In this document: piece by piece, positions 8,034 through 13,534 of the stretch
Layout: the number at the start of each line of letters is the position of its first letter
How positions within the stretch are numbered: the first letter of the stretch is position 1
Made by a program: the position numbers and the translations under genes
The notes under the pieces: model-generated
What the model was told of the DNA's origin: nothing
What the model saw: only the letters and a program-made list of their open reading frames with translations
The model's database searches: none
Source: Subdoligranulum variabile
GTDB lineage: Bacteria > Bacillota > Clostridia > Oscillospirales > Ruminococcaceae
Reading direction: 5' to 3'
NCBI GenBank assembly: GCA_004552305.1
Contig: SFOX01000049.1
Coordinates: 1-13,534 of the forward strand
Length of the DNA stretch: 13,534 nucleotides

Positions 8034-8094
8034 TGGTGCACCATCGGGGACTCGAACCCAGGACCCACTGATTAAGAGTCAGTTGCTCTCCCAA
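8034..8094 (-). pseudogene. 3' fragment of tRNA-Lys(CTT), first ~15 nt missing
   Basis: On the minus strand the end of the D-loop (TTGGGAGAGC) is followed by an anticodon arm ACTGA-CTCTTAA-TCAGT with anticodon CTT, a variable loop, the T-arm CTGGG-TTCGAGT-CCCCG and the 3' acceptor strand ATGGTGC plus A and an encoded CCA. The 5' acceptor strand (expected GCACCAT) and 5' D-stem are absent: the sequence upstream, TTAGCGCTTGTCAC, cannot pair. The 61 retained bases match positions ~16-76 of a 76-nt tRNA. This pattern is typical of a tRNA 3'-end copy left at the border of an integrated element. It is not a working tRNA. Confidence 0.88.
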
Positions 8095-8311
8095 GTGACA
8101 AGCGCTAAGAGTAGTTTTGAATCTTCATATTGCTGTTTCAAGACGCAGTTTTTCTGATTTTTCATTTTCCCCGACCATAATGCTGGACGGAATCTCCGGC
8201 TTTTCCACCGCCAAGCCCCGGCGATAACCGGACGGGTTTTCATCACAGTTCCATCAACAACAATAATCGGGAACGAGTCGTTCATTCACTCGTCCCCGAC
8301 TTTTTGCTTGA
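8095..8311. other. Non-coding stretch between tRNA fragment and transposase remnant
   Basis: No gene is recognised. A minus-strand frame of 68 codons (8079-8285) overlaps the tRNA fragment, lacks a good ribosome site and resembles nothing I know. A terminator-like hairpin CGGGAACGAGT (8268-8278) / ACTCGTCCCCG (8288-8298), with one A-C mismatch, is followed on the plus strand by ACTTTTT. Confidence 0.4.
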
Positions 8312-8734
8312 TCAGTTTGCCAGCGCCTTCTTGATACGGTCACGGTCCTCCTGCGGGATGTTCAGCGCCTTCATGGTATCCTCCGCAGTCATGTGCAAAT
8401 TCTGCATCAGATTGCGGACGGATGCAATCCGTTCTTCCTCACGACCTTGCCCATATCCTTTCTGGATTCCCTTCTGAATTCCCTTCTCAATCGCGCCTTG
8501 GCTCAAATTGCACATTTGGTACACCTCCGTTTCCAGTGTCTGTGTCATCGGCACGTCAAATTCATTCTGTAAGATGGTTTTCTTGGCTGCGGCGGTTTTC
8601 TCATCGGAGAGCAGCACCTCCAGAAATTTCAGCAGGCCGCCGTAATTCCTGTCGGTTTCCTCACCCAGGCAAATCATCACCGCGCTCATCAAATCGTAGT
8701 TTCTGACTTCTTCTTTGGCCTCGCCCACGATTTC
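8312..8734 (-). pseudogene. C-terminal remnant of Rpn family / PD-(D/E)XK nuclease transposase
   Basis: About 140 residues from EIVGEAKEEVRNYDLMSAVM to the stop at 8312. The tail typical of this family is present: a helical segment ending in ILQNEFDVPMTQTLETEVYQMCNLSQG, then the glycine-lysine repeat EKGIQKGIQKGYGQG, then a terminal helix (IASVRNLMQNLHMTAEDTMKALNIP). The N-terminal nuclease domain with its PD-(D/E)XK catalytic residues is absent; full-length relatives have about 280-330 residues. Upstream of ~8734 the same frame runs antisense-like nonsense through the recombinase fragment. So this is a decayed transposase, probably inactive; a short product from the internal Met near 8690 is possible. 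Confidence 0.75.
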
Positions 8735-9051
8735 TTTTCTGCCTCCTCTCTCAGTTTCTGGATCACGTCCCTCTTGGACGCGGAAACCTTGGAGCCGGAG
8801 ATGCCTTTTTCGGCCGCCTCTGCCACTACCCGCCAGCCGTGATTCTGTGCGAACTTCCGGCACTCGATTTTCTGGAGCGGGATGTCATCGTGGTCCACCT
8901 GTCCTTTGGTGGAGACCCGGTAGGTCAGCGCTGCACGGGGCGCATCGGTGGGGAGCTTCAGCTGCTGTGTGTGAAACCAGCTGTCGTTCAGCCATCTCTG
9001 GTCTGCTTCCGAGATAGGCACTCTGTTTCCCTGATTGTCCGTGTAGTACAT
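8689..9051 (-). pseudogene. Serine site-specific recombinase, N-terminal fragment
   Basis: A start at 9051 (GAGGTGATGAG just upstream) gives MYYTDNQGNRVPISEADQR, then a resolvase catalytic domain: AALTYRVSTKGQ (about 40-51, the Ser of RVST is the nucleophile), DDIPLQKIECRKFAQ, EKGISGSKVSASKRD. This matches large serine recombinases of clostridial mobile elements, which have roughly 500 or more residues. Recognisable sequence ends at LREEAEKK (residue 107, near 8731). The remaining 13 codons (SWARPKKKSETTI) are the Rpn remnant read in the wrong frame, so the second catalytic half and DNA-binding domain are lost. It is a relic of the element that probably once used the neighbouring tRNA or another site. 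Confidence 0.82.
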
Positions 9052-9066
9052 CTCATCACCTCGGTT

Positions 9067-9109
9067 TTGTAGATTCCCGGATGGTTGGTGCATCCGGTTG
9101 TATCTACAA
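9067..9109. repeat. Nested inverted repeat upstream of the recombinase start
   Basis: TTGTAGAT (9067-9074) pairs with ATCTACAA (9102-9109). Within it GGATG (9079-9083) pairs with CATCC (9091-9095). It ends 15 bases upstream of the recombinase start and could be a recombinase binding or crossover site, or a leader hairpin. Confidence 0.45.
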
Positions 9110-9144
9110 CAATACCCTGATTCCGGCAGCAAAGCTATCACCAA

Positions 9145-9535
9145 AGCGCTGAATGAACGGGGAAAAGCGGGAAACTATTTGACGATTCGTATGCTCTGAT
9201 ACAGTAACTATCTACTATTTCTTCTTTTCTGTATATAGTATACTTAAAATAACTCTATTCATGGTGGTCCACTGTGAACCCCTGGGGGGCCCAACGAATG
9301 GGCACACTGCTTTTCTCCACCTGTCCTTTGTATCATTGGAGGGCATCTCCACGCTGCAGTTCATGGAAAACCCTCGTTTGATTCGGGCAGGGAGCTTTCT
9401 TCTGTTTTCAAGGTTCGCGGCAGACCGTTTCCGGACTGTAATTCTATTGTACCATATCCCAAACTCTGATTTCGCCCGCATAAAAGCTGAATTTTGAGGC
9501 TTTTTTCACCCGTTTTGCACCTGTTTTGATGCATT
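9145..9535. other. Non-coding region with degenerate sequence
   Basis: No gene is supported. The minus strand has an open stretch (9215-9481) containing KDRWRKAVCPFVGPPRGSQWTTMN with no credible ribosome site or known family; it may be element debris. Small inverted repeats include GATGCA/TGCATC (9528-9547). The AT-rich stretch 9205-9255 contains TATATAGTATAC. Confidence 0.4.
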
Positions 9536-9609
9536 TTATGGTGCATCGTATTTTTTATTTTTGATTGTTTTCATGCCCAATGAAAGCCTTTTTCCCTCTT
9601 CACCAGCAG

Positions 9610-9650
9610 AAAAGGCACAAGACCACATCTGTGCGGACCCTGTGCCTTTT
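9610..9650 (-). terminator. Terminator of the nrfA-resB-ccsA unit
   Basis: AAAAGGCACA (9610-9619) and TGTGCCTTTT (9641-9650) are perfect complements, with an inner stem CCACA/TGTGCGG-like between them. It lies 25 bases beyond the ancestral ccsA stop codon at 9675, the normal place for an operon terminator. The broken frame of ccsA runs straight through it. Confidence 0.8.
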
Positions 9651-9674
9651 TCAGAAAAATTGGCTGCGCTCGTG

Positions 9675-10411
9675 TCAGGCATAACTGTGAAGTCCCGCCA
9701 GCAGCGTATTGACGCCCACATAGTGATCCATGTGATCAGGCTCCATGTCTCTTTGGGGTCCCAGCTCCAGTAGCTGCCCCACGCTTTCTGCGCCCAAATG
9801 GCACCCGTGACGATGCAGAGACTCAAAAACAGGAATCCCAGAGCCACCGCCCGATAGATGATGAGATCCAGCGTGTCCTCATCGGGGAGATGGCGGTCCG
9901 TCAGGCCGCCGGCTTTCAGCCGGTTTCCGAACACCAGAACCATCGCCACCGCGAAGGCCACGCCGAAGGAACCGTAGCTGATAATGGCCATGGACACATG
10001 AAAGCCCAGCCAGCGGCTTTGCAGCGCCGGCATCAGAGCGTGAATTTCCCGGCTTTGCATCGACGCATAGCCCAGCACCAGAAACACCAGCGGCACCACA
10101 AAGGTCCCCAGCGCCTGAAAATGGAATTTTCCGGCAAATAGCAAAAAGCAGAGGGTGATTCCCCACGCAAAGCAGGTGGCAAATTCATACTGGTTGGTGA
10201 ACGGCAGCCGCCCTGCGTTGATGCCGCGGGCCGCAATGCAGACGGTATGCAGCGCAAACCCGACGGCGGAAAGCAGAAAAGCCCCACGCCCGGCCTTTTC
10301 CTTTTTTACCACCAGTGCGACAAAATACAGTGCGGCCGCAGCAAAATAGACTGCCAGCGCTCCCATAAAGCAGACGCTTTCCACTTGGGACAGGATCGGA
10401 TTGTATTGCAT
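9675..10411 (-). pseudogene. ccsA: Cytochrome c biogenesis protein CcsA (ResC), internally deleted and frameshifted
   Basis: A System II haem exporter/lyase subunit that hands haem to apocytochromes outside the membrane. Multiple membrane helices are followed by family motifs: GRLPFTNQYE (67-76), HVSMAIISYGSFG (138-150, conserved His) and the tryptophan-rich haem-binding segment WGSYWSWDPKETWSLITW (211-228). After residue ~230 the frame becomes RCWRDFTVMPDTS... and runs to 9536, unlike any CcsA. The expected end, VGVNTLLAGLHSYA plus TGA at 9677-9675, is present in a different frame immediately after the motif. About 30-45 residues, including the penultimate helix, are missing at about 9715-9728. 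The start at 10411 is three bases after the resB stop, so translation is coupled. Either a real loss-of-function deletion or an assembly/sequencing error. Confidence 0.88.
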
Positions 10412-10414
10412 CGT

Positions 10415-11704
10415 TCAGCCCTCTTTCTTTTTGTTGATCTTGCCTGCCAGCGATTGCCGCAGCAGTTCGGGGGCCTTTGACGCCCTGCCCCACAGATGGG
10501 TTCCGTCCGTCCAGACCTCCTGCGGGCGGAAGTAAAACGCCAGCAGGATGCCCAGCAGCATGACCAGCGAGGCTGCCCCCACAAATCCCGCCGTGGGATC
10601 GGTGCGGATCACGATGAGGGTGTACTGCACCGGGTCACGCATGGTAAAGGTAAAGGCGTCCACCTGAATGGGCTGTCCCATTTCCGCCAGATTCATGCCC
10701 AGCATCTGGTTTTGGTAGTACAGTGTGTACAGCGAATGGGGATTGCTGCACAGCGGCGTGGCGGTGGAGAGACTGCCGTCCGCTCCCTGCACCAGATCGG
10801 GATAAAACTTATTGAACAGCAGCACCAGACCGGGCAGCTCCTCCGGGTAGGTGTATTCGCCCGCGCAGAGAAGGTCCTCCCTGACAAGCTCTCCATTCAG
10901 CCGGATGTCCACATAATTGGCCCAGCCGGTGCTGTCCTGATACAGCGACATTCCAAATGCCGACATGGGATGATTGACGCTGGCGCTGCCGGACTGGACC
11001 GCACCGTCCGGGGAAGTCACCGTCAGCGCGGCGGTGTACTGCTCCACCGTGTAGTCCTCCCGCAGCGTCACCTCAAAATCATCGATGGACAGCTGATAGC
11101 CGGTGTCGCCGATGGGCTGTTTGCTGCCGGGAATGCCGTACACGGTATCCTCCGTGGTCAGCACGCCGCCCAGCGCAAAGCCGCCCATGATGAGCAGCAT
11201 CCCCAGATGGCACAGCCAGCTGCCCCACACGCCGAACCGGCTGCGCACCGCGTACTGAACCGCTGTGCCCGACGCATCGGTGACTGTTTCCACGCGGCGG
11301 AATCCCAGCGCCTGAAGGTCGACCGGACTTTCCAGCTCCATCACAAAGCTGGCGTCCTGCCGCTGCAGACGGTTCTGTGCAGAGAAGGAAGTCCGCCACT
11401 GTTTCCACAGATGCGGAAACCGGACGATGCTGCACAGCACAAGATTCAGCGCCAGCAGCGCCGACAGCAGACCGAACCACGCGCAGCCAAACACATCATC
11501 CAGCGAAAACATCATGATCCAGCGGGCCGCCCCGCCGTACTGGGCCTCATACCACGCCTGCGGCTGGTTCTGCGGCACCACACTGCCCGCCGTACAGGCG
11601 GCCAGGATCACAGACAGCAGGATCAGGCTGCATTTCATGCCGCACAGAAAACCAAACAGCTTGCGGCCCACCTGCCCCCATGTGATCTCCTGCTTTTCCT
11701 CCAT
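10415..11704 (-). CDS. resB: Cytochrome c biogenesis protein ResB (System II)
   Basis: A 429-residue membrane protein that partners CcsA in covalent haem attachment to c-type cytochromes. Hydrophobic segments lie at about 17-42, 70-92, 161-182 and 373-392, with a large extracytoplasmic domain between the third and fourth, the usual ResB layout. Visible hallmarks are CSLILLSVILAACTAGSVVPQ at TM1 (no lipobox role implied), WLCHLGMLLIMGG with the conserved TM3 His166, and the TM4 region TDPTAGFVGAASLVMLLGILLAFYF. GGGGGAG three bases before ATG acts as ribosome site. Its only evident client in this window is NrfA, encoded directly upstream; a terminator hairpin separates the two genes. It stops three bases before ccsA. 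ResB appears intact, but without a working CcsA the complex would not function. Confidence 0.93.
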   Translation of the reverse strand: MEEKQEITWGQVGRKLFGFLCGMKCSLILLSVILAACTAGSVVPQNQPQAWYEAQYGGAARWIMMFSLDDVFGCAWFGLLSALLALNLVLCSIVRFPHLWKQWRTSFSAQNRLQRQDASFVMELESPVDLQALGFRRVETVTDASGTAVQYAVRSRFGVWGSWLCHLGMLLIMGGFALGGVLTTEDTVYGIPGSKQPIGDTGYQLSIDDFEVTLREDYTVEQYTAALTVTSPDGAVQSGSASVNHPMSAFGMSLYQDSTGWANYVDIRLNGELVREDLLCAGEYTYPEELPGLVLLFNKFYPDLVQGADGSLSTATPLCSNPHSLYTLYYQNQMLGMNLAEMGQPIQVDAFTFTMRDPVQYTLIVIRTDPTAGFVGAASLVMLLGILLAFYFRPQEVWTDGTHLWGRASKAPELLRQSLAGKINKKKEG

Positions 11705-11729
11705 ACGCTCCCCCGTTCTTATACGCCAG

Positions 11730-11758
11730 AAAAGCCGGGCAGGGTGAGCCTGCCCGGC
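11730..11758 (-). terminator. Intrinsic terminator between nrfA and resB
   Basis: On the minus strand GCCGGGCAGG (11758-11749) pairs with CCTGCCCGGC (11743-11734) over a five-base loop, then TTTTCT. It lies 12 bases after the nrfA stop and 25 before resB. No separate resB promoter is evident, so partial read-through probably sets a high NrfA to ResB ratio. Confidence 0.85.
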
Positions 11759-11770
11759 CGCTTGACCTTG

Positions 11771-13033
11771 TTACAGCAGCGCCAGCGCCTCTTTGGCAAG
11801 GGTCTCCGCCTTGCCCAGACACTCGCGGCTCAGCTTGCTGTTGTGCGCGCCTTCGCTGTTTTCCACATACACGAAATCCCAGTAGAACTGCGCGTCCCGG
11901 TCCAGCTGGCGCAGCTTTGCCAGCTCCGCCTCGCTCAGACTGCCGCTGGCCACCGCATCCGCCAGTTTGCTGTTCAGTTCCACCAGCAGGTCGCTGACCT
12001 GCGTTTCCTTTTCGGTGATCTCCTTCTGGATCTTCTCCACGTCCGCTTTCAGGTTGGCATGGCACTGGGCACAGTTGCTCTGCACCAAAGCCTCGTTGTC
12101 CAGCGGGCTGGTAAACTCATGGCTGACAAAGGGCGTGCCCTTCTTGGTGTAATCAACGCCCATGTGGCAGTCCGCACAGTTGAAGGTGCCGCTGTGGACG
12201 CTGCCCGCTCCGGTGTAGGTCTCAAATTCCGGGTGCTGCACCTTGATCATGCCTACGCCGGTGTTCTCGTTGGTAAAGTCCACAAAACCCATCTCATTGT
12301 AGTAGGCCAGAATGGAATCCGGGTCAAAGTTGTCCGGGCTGTCATAGGGCACACTGGTGGCCTTGGTGGCGGGGTCAAAATAATACTCAATGTGGCACTG
12401 GGCGCAGCTGACATTGATGGCATCCACGGTGCCCGCTGTCATCTCATCGCCCATGGCATTGGCCATGTAGTCACTCTCAATGACGATGGTGCCTGGCGTG
12501 TTGCCGTGGCAGTTGTAGCAGCTGACCGTCTCGCTCATCTGCTGGACCACGTCCTCAAAGGGCAGGCTGTACGCCTCGGTGCCCAGCTTGTTGACCAGCG
12601 CCGTATAGTCCGCCGTCTTGCAGGTCAGGCAGTTGGCCAGCTTATGGGGGCGGGTGGTCTCGGCAATATCCTCCAGCGTGTAGCTGTGGCCGATTGCCTC
12701 GGTATAATCAAAGCTGAAGGCCATTCCCTGATATAGCACCTGAATGTTGGGGTCCTGTTCCGGGTAGGCAACGCGGGGCTGCGGGTTGTTGTCAGCGTTG
12801 GCCATATGGCTGGCGTACACTTCGGGATAATAGGTACTCCACTCCTCTGCGGTGATAACGCCGTTTTCACGGGCAGTCTTCACCTGAGCAGGGACCTCCG
12901 GAATGGGTACCTCCGATACACGGGTCACCGTGGGAACTGCGTTGACCGCAACGACCTGACTTCCCATACTGCCCAAAAATACGCCCAGCAAGGCCACGGC
13001 CATCACAGGGGCAAGCCATTTGTTCTGTTTCAT
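11771..13033 (-). CDS. nrfA: Ammonia-forming cytochrome c nitrite reductase (pentaheme)
   Basis: A 420-residue extracytoplasmic enzyme reducing nitrite to ammonium with six electrons. Five haem sites are visible: CLTCK (135-139, the Lys-ligated catalytic haem diagnostic of NrfA), CYNCH (172-176), CAQCH (210-214), CADCH (286-290) and CAQCH (321-325). Catalytic surroundings fit: Arg128 in TTRPHK, Tyr in CHIEYYF, and QHPEFETYTGAGSVH (267-280) with the active-site His. Residues 6-30 form an export signal or membrane anchor without a lipobox. The start at 13033 is fixed by AAGGAG eight bases upstream and by this signal; a longer frame to 13411 has no support. NrfH, the usual quinol-dehydrogenase partner gene, is not found adjacent. 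ResB/CcsA downstream would attach the haems. Confidence 0.97.
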   Translation of the reverse strand: MKQNKWLAPVMAVALLGVFLGSMGSQVVAVNAVPTVTRVSEVPIPEVPAQVKTARENGVITAEEWSTYYPEVYASHMANADNNPQPRVAYPEQDPNIQVLYQGMAFSFDYTEAIGHSYTLEDIAETTRPHKLANCLTCKTADYTALVNKLGTEAYSLPFEDVVQQMSETVSCYNCHGNTPGTIVIESDYMANAMGDEMTAGTVDAINVSCAQCHIEYYFDPATKATSVPYDSPDNFDPDSILAYYNEMGFVDFTNENTGVGMIKVQHPEFETYTGAGSVHSGTFNCADCHMGVDYTKKGTPFVSHEFTSPLDNEALVQSNCAQCHANLKADVEKIQKEITEKETQVSDLLVELNSKLADAVASGSLSEAELAKLRQLDRDAQFYWDFVYVENSEGAHNSKLSRECLGKAETLAKEALALL

Positions 13034-13071
13034 TTGTCCGGCTCCTTTTGATGATTTCAGGGGTCGCCTAT

Positions 13072-13107
13072 TATATTCAGTATACCGGATGCAGCGGTTG
13101 CTGTAAA
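13072..13107 (-). promoter_or_regulatory. Predicted sigma-A-type promoter of nrfA
   Basis: On the minus strand TTTACA (13107-13102), 17 bases, TATACT (13084-13079). Expected start near 13072, which gives a ~39-nt leader. A second TATAAT-like box (TATAATAG near 13075-13068) is poorly placed relative to a -35. Confidence 0.7.
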
Positions 13108-13115
13108 GGATTTTT

Positions 13116-13133
13116 TTGTTCATCCTGTGACAA
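13116..13133. promoter_or_regulatory. Rex-like 18-bp operator upstream of nrfA promoter
   Basis: TTGTTCATCCTGTGACAA matches the clostridial Rex consensus TTGTTAA-N4-TTAACAA at 11 of 14 fixed positions, with perfect TTGT/ACAA ends; the arms extend to TTTTTGT/ACAAAAA (13113-13119/13130-13136). It lies just upstream of the -35 box, centred about 52 bases before the expected start. Rex senses NADH/NAD+. A Crp/Fnr-type site is the main alternative, because TGTGA is present but lacks its TCACA partner. Confidence 0.45.
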
Positions 13134-13136
13134 AAA

Positions 13137-13534
13137 TAACGTTCCCTTTTTAAGCAAAATGCCAATAGAAAAACCTCTGTCGCCCGATGTCTCCGAACAT
13201 ATTTTGAAAACTCGCGCAGCAACTTTTCCGACCGCCGGGACGCTTTTCGTTCCTGACAGCAGTTTTGCGTCACCGAATTGCATCTATTTTGGTTCGCGGG
13301 TAGTTTTTCGCCGTACCAAGTGTACGCGTCCCGACCGGAGCTTTCCATTCTGATATTCCCCCAACGCCGCTCAAGACCGGCAGGAGGCGTTTTAGGGGGC
13401 ATCCCTATCACTCCGTTGCCTCTAGGATTGGGGCAGCGCCCAAGCCTTCTGTTCTTTCTTCGAGTCCGCCTTTCCTACTCCCTGTCTGGGCGTTCCTCCG
13501 GCATCATGTGGGTCAGGCGGTACTCTCTGGGGGA
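13137..13534. other. Region upstream of nrfA without recognised gene
   Basis: No nrfH or other known gene is visible on either strand. On the minus strand the last bases read SPREYRLTHMMPEERPDRE then TAG near 13478, possibly the tail of a gene lying beyond the window, but 19 codons are too few to judge. A minus-strand open frame joined to nrfA (13411-13034) lacks a ribosome site and known motifs. Confidence 0.4.

Noticed and set aside
8034..8110. Functional tRNA-Lys gene
   Set aside because: The 5' acceptor strand and D-stem strand are absent, so no cloverleaf can form.
7450..8157. 235-codon plus-strand frame containing SGTRTQDPLIKSQLL
   Set aside because: That peptide is the antisense translation of the tRNA fragment, a known false protein; the rest crosses palindromic repeats.
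9215..9481. 88-codon minus-strand frame with RWRKAVCPFVGPPRGSQWTTMN
   Set aside because: No ribosome site and no recognisable family; treated as possible mobile-element debris.
9536..9674. Extended ccsA C-terminus running to 9536
   Set aside because: These codons cross an operon terminator and match no CcsA; the true ending is in another frame and stops at 9675.
10496..12736. 746-codon plus-strand open frame opposite resB and nrfA
   Set aside because: The minus strand encodes ResB and NrfA with five haem motifs; the plus frame is His/Gln-rich nonsense.
13034..13411. 126-codon N-terminal extension of NrfA
   Set aside because: The signal peptide and AAGGAG place the start at 13033; the extension covers the promoter and contains no domain.

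Overview
The window looks like chromosomal DNA of a fairly GC-rich anaerobic Firmicute, probably a gut Oscillospiraceae/Ruminococcaceae-type Clostridia. This is inferred from a type III glutamine synthetase (GlnN), a short GlnA-like synthetase paired with an ANTAR regulator, a YitT protein, AGGAGG-type ribosome sites and sigma-A-type promoters. No species can be named from the sequence alone.

Layout. 1-367: palindromic repeats. 368-865 (-): small CYTH-domain phosphohydrolase. 866-1268: divergent intergenic region with a glnN promoter and a terminator-like hairpin in the leader. 1269-3359 (+): glnN, with its own terminator. 3441-3911: dense repeats. 3912-5138 (+): C-terminally short GlnA, followed after a few bases by an ANTAR regulator with a degenerate receiver domain (to 5723). 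5724-6309: 156-bp tandem repeats and more palindromes. 6415-7269 (+): YitT/DUF2179 membrane protein with a clear promoter and terminator. 7312-8033: repeats, including a MITE-like palindrome. 8034-8094 (-): 3' four-fifths of a tRNA-Lys(CTT), missing its first ~15 nt. 8312-9051 (-): a serine recombinase N-terminus joined out of frame to the C-terminus of an Rpn/PD-(D/E)XK transposase. 9675-13033 (-): nrfA (pentaheme ammonia-forming nitrite reductase), then resB and ccsA (System II cytochrome c biogenesis). The ccsA reading frame is broken. 13137-13534: no recognisable gene.

How it fits together. The left half is about ammonium assimilation: two glutamine synthetases and a probable RNA-binding antiterminator. 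The right half is about ammonium production: NrfA reduces nitrite to ammonium, and ResB/CcsA would attach its c-type haems. The truncated tRNA and the recombinase/transposase debris lie exactly between these halves, so the nitrite-reduction cassette may sit in, or beside, an old integrative element. The nrfA promoter carries an 18-bp palindrome close to the clostridial Rex (NADH/NAD+ sensor) operator. NrfH, the usual quinol-oxidising partner, is not visible. The ccsA coding sequence has lost an internal segment, and its true C-terminus GVNTLLAGLHSYA lies in another frame, so cassette function in this genome is in doubt unless this is an assembly error.

The most pervasive unexplained structure is a family of about fifteen short palindromes with constant ends (GTAGGG...CCCG) but different self-complementary arms. 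They are arranged in a recurring modular order in the intergenic regions of the left half only.
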